NCBI RefSeq assembly: GCF_007845635.1
Contig: NZ_SELG01000032.1
Span: forward strand, 124,001-188,000
DNA: 64,000 bases
Source of the DNA: Apibacter muscae
Lineage (GTDB): Bacteria; Bacteroidota; Bacteroidia; Flavobacteriales; Weeksellaceae
Direction: 5' to 3'
A program made the position numbers and the translations under genes. Shown here in pieces: positions 28,319 to 37,507 of this stretch (its first letter is position 1; each line of letters starts with the position of its first letter). Below the pieces are notes generated by a model, which ran no database searches, was not told the DNA's origin, and saw nothing but the letters and a program-made list of their open reading frames with translations.

Positions 28319-29026
28319 ATGGAGATAACTTATTATGGACATGCCTGTTTTGCTTTTAAAACCTCTGCAGAAAGTTTTATTATTGATCCTTTTATTACTG
28401 AGAATGAATTAGCTAAGCATATAGATATAAATTCTATAAAAGCTGACTATATTTTTTTAAGTCATGCTCACTACGATCATATTTTAGATGCAGAAACTAT
28501 TGCTAAGAATAATAATGCAACCATTCTAGCCAATGCAGAAATTGCCACCCATTACAGTAAAAAGGGAATTAAAGTATTACCTATGAATATAGGAGGAGTA
28601 AAAAAATTCGGCTTTGGCAAGGTAAAAATGGTAAATGCTATTCATAGTTCATCTTTCCCTGACGGTACTTACGGAGGATTAGCTGCTGGTTTCCTTATGA
28701 AAGTTGACGAAAAAGTTGTGTATTTTTCGGGGGATACCGCTCTTTGTACAGACATGAAATTGTTACCTTTTGTCTATGGCCACATTCATATAGCCATATT
28801 ACCTATTGGAAACACTTATACTATGGGTGTATACGATGCTGTTGTTGCTTCTAAATTTGTACAAGCCCAAAATGTTATTGCTTGCCATTACGATACTTTT
28901 CCTGCCATAAAAATAAACAACAAGGAAAAAGCAAAGCAATTATTTTCTGCCGAAGAAAAAAAATTAACTTTTATGGAAATTGGTAGCACTAAGGATGCTA
29001 ATGATTTTAAATTAAATTTATATTAA
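28319..29026 (+). CDS. Metal-dependent hydrolase, UPF0173 (metallo-beta-lactamase fold)
   Basis: A 235-residue protein that starts MEITYYGHACFAFKT and has the metal-binding motif SHAHYDHI near residue 48 (HxHxDH), plus later ligands in SGDTALCTD near 139 and CHYDTFP near 191. Length and motifs fit the UPF0173 family (YtkL-like), cytoplasmic proteins with unknown natural substrate. It is followed after 38 bases by the M3 peptidase, with which it may be cotranscribed. Confidence 0.92.
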   Translation: MEITYYGHACFAFKTSAESFIIDPFITENELAKHIDINSIKADYIFLSHAHYDHILDAETIAKNNNATILANAEIATHYSKKGIKVLPMNIGGVKKFGFGKVKMVNAIHSSSFPDGTYGGLAAGFLMKVDEKVVYFSGDTALCTDMKLLPFVYGHIHIAILPIGNTYTMGVYDAVVASKFVQAQNVIACHYDTFPAIKINNKEKAKQLFSAEEKKLTFMEIGSTKDANDFKLNLY

Positions 29027-29064
29027 TAATTACCAATTCAAAATTAAAATTGAATTTTAAACTT

Positions 29065-31095
29065 ATGAACGATAATACCCTACTAAATTCATATAATACC
29101 CCGTTTGAGAGTATTCCTTTTGAAAAAATTAAGCAAGAGGAATTTAAATCTGCTATTGAGGAAGGTATTCTTATAGCTAAACAAGAATTAAATAAAATTA
29201 TTGAGAATTCAGAAAAGCCCACCTTTGAAAATACGATGGTTGCTTTAGAGTCTGTAGGAAAAAAATTAAATATTATATCCTCAACCTTTTTCAATTTAAA
29301 TTCTGCAGAAACCAATGATTTTCTACAAAATCTTGCTACTGAAGTTTCTCCTCTTCTTACTGAATATGCTAATGATATTATCTTTAACGATAGACTTTTT
29401 AATAAAATTAAAGAAGTCTACACAAACAGAGATCCTAGTAATTTAACCCCCGAAGAATTTAGGTTGTTAGAAAAGACTTATCAAGATTTTTCACGAAATG
29501 GAGCTCTTTTAAATCAGCAGGATAAACAAAAGCTAAGAGAAATATCAAATGAGTTGGCTATTTTATCTGTAAAATTTGGACAAAATGTTTTAAAAGAAAC
29601 CAATGATTACTTTTTGCATCTTACTGAGGAAAATCAAATAGAAGGTATTCCTGCTTCAATAAAGGAAATGGCAGAACTTGAGGCAAAAAAAAGAAATTTA
29701 GAAGGATGGGTTTTTACTCTTCAATACCCCAGTTATATTCCATTCTTAACATATGCTAAAAATAGAGATTTAAGAAAAGAAATCTATACGGCATCCATGC
29801 AAAGAGCTTTTAAAAACAATGAATTTAACAACGAAGAGATTATTCATAAAATTGTAACTTTAAGAGATAAGAAAGCTCAATTATTAGGATTTAACACCTA
29901 TGCTGATTTTATTTTAGTTGAAAGAATGGCTAATACTCCTACCCTAGTTTATGAGTTCCTAGACGATCTTTTAAGTAAAGCTAGACCTTTCGCTGAAAAT
30001 GAAATTAATGAATTAATGCATTTAGCAGAAAAAGATGGAATAATAGAATTAATGCCATACGATCATGCCTATTATTCTGAAAAACTGAGAGAAGAAAAAT
30101 TTTCCTTTTCGGAAGAAGAGCTAAAGCCTTATTTCCCTTTAAATCAAGTTCTGGAAGCTGCATTTAAGGCTGCTAAAAAACTTTACGGAGTTTCTTTTCT
30201 TGAAAGAAAGGATATTCAAAAATATCATTCGGAAGTTATTACCTATGAGGTTTTAAATGAGAATAACGAACACCTTGCTTTATTTTACGCAGATTTTCAC
30301 CCTCGGGAAGGAAAAAGAGCCGGTGCATGGATGACCTCATACCGAGGACAATACAAGCAAGGCAAAGAAAATATAAGACCTCACATTTCCATAGTTTGTA
30401 ATTTTTCAAGACCTAATGGAAATACTCCTTCTTTGCTTACTTTTAATGAAGTTACTACACTTTTTCATGAATTCGGTCATGCTTTACATGGTATATTGGC
30501 TGATACTGTTTTTGAATCTCTTTCGGGGACAAATGTGTATTGGGATTTTGTAGAACTACCTTCACAATTTATGGAAAACTTTGTTTACGAAAAAGATTTT
30601 CTAAAAACTTTTGCCATTCATTACCAGACGGGTGAAGTTTTAAGTGATGAAAAAATTGACAAAATAGTGGAATCAGCAAATTTTATGCAAGGTTATCAAA
30701 CCCTACGTCAAATTGGTTTAGGTTTACTTGATATGGGTTACCATACGAATAAATTAAAACCCGAAGATTCTATTGAAAACTTTGAGCAAGAGCAAACAAA
30801 GAAAGCTCAATTATATCCACATATTGAAAAAACTTGCATAAGCACATCCTTCTCCCATATATTCCAGGGTGGATATGCGGCAGGATATTATTCCTACAAA
30901 TGGGCAGAAATTTTAGATGCAGATGCATTTGAACTATTTAAAGAAAAGGGAATCTTTGATAAAGAAACGGCTAAAAAATTTAAAACTTTACTTAGCAAAG
31001 GTGGGACGCAAAATCCTATGGATCTATATATAGATTTTAGAGGAAGAAAACCTATGCCTGAAGCTTTACTTAAGAGAGCTGGATTATTAAAATAA
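29065..31095 (+). CDS. dcp: M3-family peptidyl-dipeptidase (oligopeptidase)
   Basis: A 676-residue zinc peptidase of the M3 family (E. coli Dcp 681). The zinc motif HEFGH is near residue 468 and a third ligand glutamate follows about 25 residues later in YWDFVELPSQFMEN. There is no signal peptide, so it is likely to be cytoplasmic and to clip dipeptides from oligopeptides. The C-terminal signature GGYAAGYYSYKW near residue 603 is typical. The ATG at 29065 gives the family N-terminus; the frame is open from 29050 but the first residues there have no match. Dcp and the related PrlC cannot be fully separated by eye. Confidence 0.92.
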   Translation: MNDNTLLNSYNTPFESIPFEKIKQEEFKSAIEEGILIAKQELNKIIENSEKPTFENTMVALESVGKKLNIISSTFFNLNSAETNDFLQNLATEVSPLLTEYANDIIFNDRLFNKIKEVYTNRDPSNLTPEEFRLLEKTYQDFSRNGALLNQQDKQKLREISNELAILSVKFGQNVLKETNDYFLHLTEENQIEGIPASIKEMAELEAKKRNLEGWVFTLQYPSYIPFLTYAKNRDLRKEIYTASMQRAFKNNEFNNEEIIHKIVTLRDKKAQLLGFNTYADFILVERMANTPTLVYEFLDDLLSKARPFAENEINELMHLAEKDGIIELMPYDHAYYSEKLREEKFSFSEEELKPYFPLNQVLEAAFKAAKKLYGVSFLERKDIQKYHSEVITYEVLNENNEHLALFYADFHPREGKRAGAWMTSYRGQYKQGKENIRPHISIVCNFSRPNGNTPSLLTFNEVTTLFHEFGHALHGILADTVFESLSGTNVYWDFVELPSQFMENFVYEKDFLKTFAIHYQTGEVLSDEKIDKIVESANFMQGYQTLRQIGLGLLDMGYHTNKLKPEDSIENFEQEQTKKAQLYPHIEKTCISTSFSHIFQGGYAAGYYSYKWAEILDADAFELFKEKGIFDKETAKKFKTLLSKGGTQNPMDLYIDFRGRKPMPEALLKRAGLLK

Positions 31096-31105
31096 TATTT
31101 TAATT

Positions 31106-31147
31106 CTAGTATATTTTTAATAAAATTAAAAATATACTAGGATTTTT
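31106..31147. terminator. Bidirectional terminator between dcp and radC
   Basis: A 16-bp perfect stem (CTAGTATATTTTTAAT, 31106-31121, and its complement, 31125-31140) around a three-base loop, with a T-run on the plus strand. It lies between convergent genes. Confidence 0.8.
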
Positions 31148-31160
31148 TACTTGTTACCAA

Positions 31161-31838
31161 TTAAATAAAGCCTTCATCTGCAAAGCTAAAATACGAAGTT
31201 TGATTTACTACTAAATGATCTAAAAGCATAATTTTCAATAAATTACCAGCCTCTTTAATTTCTTTGGTAATCCTAACATCCTCCTCACTAGGTTTTAAAC
31301 TGCCTGATGGATGATTGTGAAATACAATTATTGAAACAGCATTTAGTTCTAATGCTCTTTTAAATATTAAACGAACATCTACAACAGTCCCTGTTATTCC
31401 ACCTTGAGAAATTTTTTCCTTCCCTAACATTCCGTTAGATTTATTAAGAAAAATAACCCAAAATTCTTCAATAATTAAATCTGATAAAAGAGGATGTATA
31501 AGTTGAAAAGCATCTTCTGAGGAAGAAATGCTTACTATTTTTAAAGCTTCCTGCAAAGACTTTCTTCTACCAATTTCTAAGGCTGTAATTATTTCAATCG
31601 CTTTTACCTTTCCAATTCCATTAAATTTACATAAATCTGAAATGGATAATTTCGCAAGCTCATTCCAATTATAATTTACCGAAGATAAAATTCGCTGAGA
31701 CAGTCTAATAACGCTTTCTTGCCTAGTTCCACTACCTAAAACTATTGCTAAAAGCTCTGTATCTGTTAATGCTTGTTTTCCTTTAACTAATAACTTTTCT
31801 CTAGGACGTTCCTCTTCCGCTAAGGATTTAATATTCAT
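31161..31838 (-). CDS. radC: RadC-like JAB-domain protein
   Basis: A 225-residue RadC/YicR family protein (E. coli 222). The N-terminal helix-hairpin-helix segment (FNGIGKVKAIEIITALEIG, near residue 70) is followed by the JAMM/JAB metal motif HNHPSGSLKPSEED near residue 175. The biochemical role is unknown; the old link to DNA repair has been withdrawn for E. coli. It follows a small membrane-anchored protein gene by 10 bases and is probably its operon partner. Confidence 0.93.
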   Translation of the reverse strand: MNIKSLAEEERPREKLLVKGKQALTDTELLAIVLGSGTRQESVIRLSQRILSSVNYNWNELAKLSISDLCKFNGIGKVKAIEIITALEIGRRKSLQEALKIVSISSSEDAFQLIHPLLSDLIIEEFWVIFLNKSNGMLGKEKISQGGITGTVVDVRLIFKRALELNAVSIIVFHNHPSGSLKPSEEDVRITKEIKEAGNLLKIMLLDHLVVNQTSYFSFADEGFI

Positions 31839-31848
31839 ATCCTAAAAT

Positions 31849-32364
31849 TTAAATAATCCCTTGAATATCCTTTTGTAAATATAATATAGCCGTTGACGAG
31901 GAAGACTCTTCTTGATTTATTGCTTGATTTAACAGTGCCTCCCTAGCTTCTTGAACTGTAGCTGTGCTTTCTAGAGAATGAAAAACGTTCTTAATCATAA
32001 TCTGAGTTGCATTTTTAGCGGCTAAAATAACCTTCCAAGTTTCTGGTCTTATATAAATTTGTTGAGACAAATTATGATCAAATTCTACTTGAACAGTTTC
32101 AATTAAAAGCATTTCTAAATCAGAGATATTATGAGCATCTGGTGTTCTTCTAATCATTGATGAAGGACGGATTCTTTCAAGAAATAGAACCATTCGCTCA
32201 TAAGCCTGAAGTTTATTTGGCAATACGTTCTCTGAGTTCTTCATGCGCAATTCAAAATTTCTTCTTTGATTTTCAGTGTGTATAAAGCGATTAAACAAAT
32301 AGATAAAAGCTCCTACAACTAAAATTAAAGAAACTATAAACATTAATAAAAAATTATATTCCAT
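31849..32364 (-). CDS. Conserved membrane-anchored protein of unknown function
   Basis: A 171-residue protein with one N-terminal membrane helix (FLLMFIVSLILVVGAFIYLF, residues 5-24) and a helical cytoplasmic domain. The motifs RIRPSSMIRR near residue 65 and VEFDHNLSQQIYI near 93 look conserved in Bacteroidota proteins of this size, in my recollection, but I cannot assign a function. It is first in a probable operon with radC. Confidence 0.7.
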   Translation of the reverse strand: MEYNFLLMFIVSLILVVGAFIYLFNRFIHTENQRRNFELRMKNSENVLPNKLQAYERMVLFLERIRPSSMIRRTPDAHNISDLEMLLIETVQVEFDHNLSQQIYIRPETWKVILAAKNATQIMIKNVFHSLESTATVQEAREALLNQAINQEESSSSTAILYLQKDIQGII

Positions 32365-32400
32365 AATTATAATTTATATTTAATACTACGATAATTATAA

Positions 32401-32416
32401 AGTATTAATTAATACT
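32401..32416. repeat. 16-base perfect palindrome
   Basis: AGTATTAATTAATACT lies 37 bases upstream of the start of the gene at 31849-32364. Its position suits an operator, but AT-only palindromes arise easily in this composition. Confidence 0.35.
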
Positions 32417-32446
32417 CTTGATTAAATAAAATTTCTAAATATCTTT

Positions 32447-32466
32447 AGATTTAAAGCGTTAAATCT
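32447..32466 (-). terminator. Possible lpdA terminator hairpin
   Basis: AGATTTAA, loop AGCG, TTAAATCT: an 8-bp perfect stem 36 bases beyond the lpdA stop. It lacks a good T-run, so termination is uncertain. Confidence 0.35.
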
Positions 32467-32501
32467 TAACTATATCTAATTCCATTTAAATTTCAGAAAT
32501 A

Positions 32502-33905
32502 CTACATATGAATAGCTCTCTTATCGGTTGCATCTAAAGCTGCTTCCTTTAACGCTTCTGAATAAGTGGGATGCGCATGGCACATTCTTGCAATATCTTC
32601 TGCAGAAGCTCTATATTCCATTAATGTTACAGCATCTGCAATTAGATCCGCTGCTCGTGCAGCAATAATATGAACCCCTAAAACTTCATCTGTTTTTTTA
32701 TCTGCCAGAATTTTTACAAAACCTTCTATATCTCCACTAGCTCTAGCTCTTCCTAAAGCTCTCATAGGAAATTGACCAACTTTGTATTGTTTTCCTTTTT
32801 CTTTTAATTGTTCTTCAGTATATCCTACCCCCGACACTTCTGGCCAAGTGTATACGACCCCTGGGATTAAATGATAGTTTATATGTGGTTTCTGACCTGC
32901 TAATATTTCTGCCACAAAGACTCCTTCCTCCTCAGCTTTATGCGCTAGCATAGGCCCTTCTACTACATCCCCAATCGCATAAATATTAGGAACTTGGGTT
33001 TGTAAATAAGCATTAACTTTAATTCTACCTTTTTCATCAACCCCTAAATTTATATTTTCCAAACCTAATCCATCTGTATAAGGTTTTCTTCCTACTGATA
33101 CTAAACAATAATCTCCTTGAAAAGATAATTTTTCACCGTCTTTAGCCTCGCAATGTACTTCAATTTCTCCTCCGGTTCTCTTAATACTTGTAACTTTTGT
33201 TGAAAGTGAGAACTTCATACCTTGTTTTTTAAGCACTCTTTGTAATTCCTTAGATAAAGCTCCATCCATCGTAGGGATTAAAGAATCTAAATATTCAATT
33301 ACAGTAACTTCTGCACCTAATCTTTTATAAACAGAACCTAATTCCAAACCTATCACTCCTCCGCCAATTACTATTAAATGCTTGGGTATTTCTTTTAAAT
33401 TTAAGGCTTCAGTTGAAGTGATTATTCTTTCTTTATCTACAGGGGCAAATGGCAAATTTACAGGTTTTGAACCTGTGGCTATTATAAAATATTTTGATTC
33501 TAATACTTCCGTTTCTCCTCCAGATTTTTTAACCGCAATTTGTTTCTCTGAAATAAAACTTCCAACACCTTGGTAAACCACAATCTTGTTTTTATCCATT
33601 AGATAATTTATTCCTTTAGTGGTTTGATCAACAACTTCATTTTTTCTCTGAGCCATTCTATTTAGATTAGCTTTAGGTTGCTGAATATCAATTCCTAAGT
33701 TTTCGAAATTATGAACGGCATTATAATAATGTTCTGAAGAGTCTAATAAGGCTTTGGATGGAATACAACCAACATTTAAACAAGTACCTCCTAAGGTGGA
33801 ATATTTTTCAATAATAGCTGTTTTAAAACCTAACTGTGCACAACGTATGGCAGCTACATAACCTCCTGGTCCAGAACCAATAACGATAACATCAAAAGTA
33901 TTCAT
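32502..33905 (-). CDS. lpdA: Dihydrolipoyl dehydrogenase
   Basis: A 467-residue E3 flavoprotein that reoxidises dihydrolipoamide of the pyruvate, 2-oxoglutarate or glycine-cleavage complexes, reducing NAD. It shows the N-terminal FAD motif VIGSGPGGYVAAIRC, the redox disulfide GGTCLNVGCIPSKALL near residue 40, the NAD motif VIGGGVIGLELGSVY near 180, and the C-terminal His-Glu pair in HAHPTYSEALKEA near 440. It is a single gene here; the pdhA gene lies 29 kb away. It has a near-consensus promoter 20 bases upstream. Confidence 0.96.
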   Translation of the reverse strand: MNTFDVIVIGSGPGGYVAAIRCAQLGFKTAIIEKYSTLGGTCLNVGCIPSKALLDSSEHYYNAVHNFENLGIDIQQPKANLNRMAQRKNEVVDQTTKGINYLMDKNKIVVYQGVGSFISEKQIAVKKSGGETEVLESKYFIIATGSKPVNLPFAPVDKERIITSTEALNLKEIPKHLIVIGGGVIGLELGSVYKRLGAEVTVIEYLDSLIPTMDGALSKELQRVLKKQGMKFSLSTKVTSIKRTGGEIEVHCEAKDGEKLSFQGDYCLVSVGRKPYTDGLGLENINLGVDEKGRIKVNAYLQTQVPNIYAIGDVVEGPMLAHKAEEEGVFVAEILAGQKPHINYHLIPGVVYTWPEVSGVGYTEEQLKEKGKQYKVGQFPMRALGRARASGDIEGFVKILADKKTDEVLGVHIIAARAADLIADAVTLMEYRASAEDIARMCHAHPTYSEALKEAALDATDKRAIHM

Positions 33906-33925
33906 TTTTTTGTATTGTTTTCTTT

Positions 33926-33953
33926 CAAATGTATGAAATCTGCTTGAAACAAA
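33926..33953 (-). promoter_or_regulatory. Promoter for lpdA
   Basis: Minus strand: TTTG (33953-33950), a 16-base spacer, then TACATTTG (33933-33926). This matches the -33/-7 consensus with a short spacer. Confidence 0.5.
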
Positions 33954-33991
33954 GTTTTTATATGTTTTATTTTTTTAACTTATGATTTTAT

Positions 33992-34549
33992 TTATTTCCA
34001 TTTCCAATTTAAATTTTTGTAGTAAGAAAAGGAATTTTCTTGAGCTAAAGAAGACATTTGATTTAGTAATAAATTTTTATTTTCAACTTCTAACATAGGG
34101 ATAATTATATTTTTTCCATCTTTAAATCTCAAAAATAAATGTGTTGCTATTTCATTAATGCTTTCTAAATCAGCGATAGCTATCTCACCTTGTTCTTTTT
34201 GATTAGAGAGAATAAAGTTTTTACTTGATATTTTTAAGGTAACAGCTTCCTTATCGTTAGGAAAATTTCTTTGTACAATTCTTTTAAAATACCTTTTATA
34301 AACCCAACTTGAATAATAGGGATAAACGAAAAAAAATATTATTCCAAAAATTATAAAGTAAATGGTTAAAAGGAAATTTTTTTGAATAAAGAAAACCAAG
34401 GCAAGAATACCAAATAGTAAAGTCCAAATTAACAATCCTTTTTTTCTTTGTTTTTTAAAATTTTCATTATTTGTGGCGCTAAATAACTGATGAATTAAAT
34501 AATCCTCAGCTCCAATTGTATAAGAATATAAATTTTCTTGCAATTTCAT
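33992..34549 (-). CDS. YcxB-like membrane protein
   Basis: A 185-residue protein with two membrane helices (residues about 39-57 and 60-82), then a C-terminal domain of about 90 residues with strands ILSNQKEQGEIAIADL and THLFLRFKDGKNIIIPM. This two-helix plus PH-like arrangement is typical of the YcxB-like family, whose function is unknown. It is a single gene, between lpdA and glyS. Confidence 0.75.
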   Translation of the reverse strand: MKLQENLYSYTIGAEDYLIHQLFSATNNENFKKQRKKGLLIWTLLFGILALVFFIQKNFLLTIYFIIFGIIFFFVYPYYSSWVYKRYFKRIVQRNFPNDKEAVTLKISSKNFILSNQKEQGEIAIADLESINEIATHLFLRFKDGKNIIIPMLEVENKNLLLNQMSSLAQENSFSYYKNLNWKWK

Positions 34550-34590
34550 AAAAATCTATTTTTAATATTAATTATTCTACTAAAAAATAA

Positions 34591-34622
34591 ATAAGGAGAT
34601 TTTAATAAAATCTCCTTATGAA
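34591..34622 (-). terminator. Terminator after glyS
   Basis: ATAAGGAGATTTT and its complement (34591-34603 with 34607-34619), loop AAT, 20 bases after the glyS stop on the minus strand. Confidence 0.8.
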
Positions 34623-34641
34623 GCATGATTAAATTTTTAAA

Positions 34642-36180
34642 TTATAAAATTTTTAATAAAGATTTCATATTTACTTTTGGATCAATTATTTCACGCAGTG
34701 AATCAACGGATACTCTTTCTTGCGTCATAGTATCTCTATCTCTTATAGTTACAGTATTATCTTTTAATGTATTATGATCAACGGTAATGCAATACGGCGT
34801 GCCTATAGCATCTTGTCTTCTATATCTTTTACCTATAGCATCTTTATCTTCATACATGATATTATAATCGTATTTTAAATCATTGAAAATCTTTTGTGCA
34901 TACTCAGGCAAACCGTCTTTTTTCACAAGTGGGAAAATCGCCAATTTCGTTGGAGCTATCGCTGGCGGTAAAGCCAGTACAGTTCTAGTAGTTCCATCTT
35001 CTAAACTTTCTTCCTTATAAGAATTAGAAATTACCGCTAAGAATAATCGATCTAAACCTACGGAGGTTTCTACCACATAAGGCACATAATTTTTATTTAA
35101 TTCGGGATCAAAATATTGAATTTTTTTTCCTGAAAATTTTTCATGAGCGGAAAGATCAAAATCCGTTCTTGAGTGAATTCCTTCCAATTCTTTAAATCCA
35201 AAAGGAAATTGAAATTCAATATCTGTGGCTGCATTGGCGTAGTGCGCTAGTTTTTCGTGATCGTGAAAACGATAATTCTCTTTACCCAACCCTAAGGCTA
35301 AATGCCAGTTTAATCTTTTATTTTTCCATTCTTCAAAAAAGGAAAGTTCTGAACCCGGAGCTACAAAAAACTGCATTTCCATTTGTTCAAATTCTCTCAT
35401 TCTAAAAATAAACTGTCGTGCAACAATTTCATTTCTAAAAGCCTTTCCTATCTGTGCAATTCCAAAAGGTAGTTTTTTCCTACCTGTTTTTTGTACATTT
35501 AAATAATTAACAAAAATCCCTTGTGCAGTTTCAGGTCTAAGGTATAGATCCGTAGCAGAATCTACCGTAGATCCTAATTTGGTTCCAAACATGAGATTAA
35601 ACTGGCGTACTTCAGTCCAATTTTTAGATCCAGTTTCTGGATCTCCAATTCCTAACTCTTCAATTAGCTCTTTGGTTTTTGATAAATCTGTTTCTAAAGT
35701 TTTTGCTAATCGGTCTAAAATTTCTTGTTTTTGCTTTCTGTATTCTAAAACCTTAGGATGGGTAGATTCAAATTGCTCCTGATCGAAATCCTCACCAAAT
35801 CTTTTCTTAGCTTTTTCAATTTCTTTTTTTGCTTTCTCTTCAAATTTTTCAGCAAAATCTTCAACTAATACATCCGCTCTAAATCTCTTTTTACTGTCTT
35901 TATTATCAATTAATGGATCATTGAATGCGTCAACATGTCCAGATGCTTTCCAAATGGTTGGATGCATAAATATTGCAGAGTCAATTCCTGTAATATTATC
36001 ATTTAGCTGCACCATAGCCTTCCACCAATATTGCTTTAGATTGTTCTTTAACTCTACACCGTTTTGTCCGTAATCATAGATGGCTGATAATCCATCATAC
36101 AATTCACTTGAAGGAAAAACAAAACCATATTCTTTAGCATGTGCCACAACTTTTTTCAAAGCATCTTCTTGAGATTTCAT
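34642..36180 (-). CDS. glyS: Glycyl-tRNA synthetase (dimeric type)
   Basis: A 512-residue class II synthetase of the alpha2 (eukaryote/Gram-positive) type, not the E. coli alpha2beta2 type. It charges tRNA-Gly. Seen: motif 1 region NLKQYWWKAMVQ near residue 43, DLYLRPETAQGIFVNY near 215, motif 2 FRNEIVARQFIFRMREFEQ near 250, and motif 3 VVETSVGLDRLFLAV near 370; the C-terminal anticodon-binding domain begins near 415. A TAAATTTG promoter element lies 33 bases upstream of the start. It is monocistronic. Confidence 0.96.
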   Translation of the reverse strand: MKSQEDALKKVVAHAKEYGFVFPSSELYDGLSAIYDYGQNGVELKNNLKQYWWKAMVQLNDNITGIDSAIFMHPTIWKASGHVDAFNDPLIDNKDSKKRFRADVLVEDFAEKFEEKAKKEIEKAKKRFGEDFDQEQFESTHPKVLEYRKQKQEILDRLAKTLETDLSKTKELIEELGIGDPETGSKNWTEVRQFNLMFGTKLGSTVDSATDLYLRPETAQGIFVNYLNVQKTGRKKLPFGIAQIGKAFRNEIVARQFIFRMREFEQMEMQFFVAPGSELSFFEEWKNKRLNWHLALGLGKENYRFHDHEKLAHYANAATDIEFQFPFGFKELEGIHSRTDFDLSAHEKFSGKKIQYFDPELNKNYVPYVVETSVGLDRLFLAVISNSYKEESLEDGTTRTVLALPPAIAPTKLAIFPLVKKDGLPEYAQKIFNDLKYDYNIMYEDKDAIGKRYRRQDAIGTPYCITVDHNTLKDNTVTIRDRDTMTQERVSVDSLREIIDPKVNMKSLLKIL

Positions 36181-36212
36181 ATATATAATTGAGATTTATT
36201 TTAGTTCAAAGA

Positions 36213-36220
36213 CAAATTTA
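36213..36220 (-). promoter_or_regulatory. Promoter -7 element for glyS
   Basis: The minus strand reads TAAATTTG (TAnnTTTG). No -33 element is obvious. Confidence 0.4.
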
Positions 36221-36433
36221 ATATATTAATATGTAAAATGCCATTGTTTTATTTTCTTTAGATTGTCCTAATCTAAACGGGGAGCTAAATAAATAAACGG
36301 TAAAATAAGGTGTATTTCTAAGAATAGTATAGATAAATGTTATAAGAAAACTAATTTTAAAATTATTTAAATTTGAAATAATATCATTTTCAATTAATAA
36401 TATTTATTTTTAAAAGGGTATTATATTTTTTTA

Positions 36434-36441
36434 TAAATTTG
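36434..36441 (+). promoter_or_regulatory. Promoter -7 element for the histidine operon
   Basis: TAAATTTG matches the -7 consensus, 20 bases before the leader-peptide ATG at 36461. Transcription would start near 36447. Confidence 0.5.
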
Positions 36442-36460
36442 TATCAACAAAAAATAATAA

Positions 36461-36526
36461 ATGAATTTTACACACACACATCATCATCACTTTAACTACT
36501 TGCAAACAGGTGAGCTAGTGGATTGA
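36461..36526 (+). CDS. hisL: Histidine operon leader peptide
   Basis: A 21-codon ORF with ATG at 36461 and TGA at 36524-36526. Residues 5-10 are HTHHHH, giving five histidines in six codons, a frequency impossible to explain by chance in this AT-rich DNA. It lies between a promoter element and a rho-independent terminator directly ahead of hisG, exactly the arrangement of ribosome-mediated attenuators. Stalling of the ribosome at the His codons when charged tRNA-His is scarce would favour read-through into the operon. The peptide itself needs no function. Confidence 0.88.
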   Translation: MNFTHTHHHHFNYLQTGELVD

Positions 36527-36582
36527 TTTTGTGTACGTACGATCTATCATATAAACCGCCTGAGTAATCTGGCGGTTTTTTT
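36507..36582 (+). promoter_or_regulatory. Histidine operon attenuator
   Basis: The terminator is AACCGCC at 36554-36560 pairing with GGCGGTT at 36571-36577, followed by seven T. An alternative pairing is available: CAGGTG at 36507-36512, within the end of the leader ORF, can pair with CGCCTG at 36557-36562, which would break the terminator. A ribosome finishing the leader covers the first segment and lets the terminator form; one stalled at the His codons leaves it free. The pairing is read by eye and the antiterminator is a proposal. Confidence 0.75.
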
Positions 36583-36618
36583 GTTAGTATTATCTCAGGA
36601 TTAAGAATAAAAAAACAA

Positions 36619-37476
36619 ATGGATAAATTAAAAATTGCAATTCAAAAAAGTGGAAGATTAAGTGAAAAATCATTGGAACTACTAAGAGAATGCGGTATCA
36701 AAATTTCAAAAGGAAGTCAAACATTAAAAACCAACTCTTCTAACTTTCCCATAGAAGTGTTATTTTTAAGAGATGATGATATCCCTCAATATATAGAACA
36801 AAATGTAGCTGATATAGGCATTTTAGGAGAGAATGAGGTGTGGGAAAAAAACAGAAAAGTAGAGACTATACGAAAACTTGGTTTTGGAAACTGCCGATTG
36901 TCATTAGCCATACCTAAGGATGAAAATTATACGGGTATTTCTTATTTCAATAACAAGAAAGTTGCTACTAGTTATCCTAAAATTTTAAGTGAATTTTGCG
37001 CTGAAAATAATTTATACGTAGAAATTGAAGAGATTAGTGGTAGTGTAGAAATTGCCCCTAGCATAGGCTTGGCTCATGGTATTTTTGATATAGTTAGTAC
37101 GGGTAGTACTTTATTAATGAATGGGCTAAAAGAAGTTGAAACGGTAACTAAAAGCGAGGCTATACTTATTAAATCTGAAAATTTATCTCATGAAAAACAA
37201 AAAATCTTAGAAAAACTTTTATTTAGAATTCAGGCAGTTATTTATTCACGTGAAAATAAATATATATTATTAAATGCTCCTAACACCGCTATCTCTGCGA
37301 TTATTGAAGTTTTACCAGGAATGAAAAGTCCTACGGTTCTTCCTTTGGCTAAAGAAGGCTGGAGCAGTATACATTCGGTGATAAAAGAAGACGAATTCTG
37401 GGATATTATAGACCGACTAAAAAATCTTGGAGCTGAAAGCATCCTTGTGGTTCCTATTGAAAAAATGATTCTTTAG
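36619..37476 (+). CDS. hisG: ATP phosphoribosyltransferase (long form)
   Basis: First enzyme of histidine synthesis, joining ATP and PRPP. At 285 residues it is the long HisG type, with the catalytic periplasmic-binding-like domains in residues 1-210 (KIAIQKSGRLSEKSLELL at the N-terminus; DIVSTGSTLLMNGLKEVE near 155, the PRPP loop) and the C-terminal ACT-like histidine-feedback domain (about 215-285, LPGMKSPTVLPLAKEGW). It therefore needs no HisZ. It is first in the operon after the attenuator terminator. Confidence 0.96.
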   Translation: MDKLKIAIQKSGRLSEKSLELLRECGIKISKGSQTLKTNSSNFPIEVLFLRDDDIPQYIEQNVADIGILGENEVWEKNRKVETIRKLGFGNCRLSLAIPKDENYTGISYFNNKKVATSYPKILSEFCAENNLYVEIEEISGSVEIAPSIGLAHGIFDIVSTGSTLLMNGLKEVETVTKSEAILIKSENLSHEKQKILEKLLFRIQAVIYSRENKYILLNAPNTAISAIIEVLPGMKSPTVLPLAKEGWSSIHSVIKEDEFWDIIDRLKNLGAESILVVPIEKMIL

Positions 37477-37507
37477 CTTATTATGCTTAAATTTATAAAA
37501 TAAGAAT

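Noticed and set aside
36470-36490. CA/CAT repeat as a microsatellite or His-tag artefact
   Set aside because: It lies in frame in a short ORF between a promoter and a terminator ahead of hisG, which is explained by attenuation.
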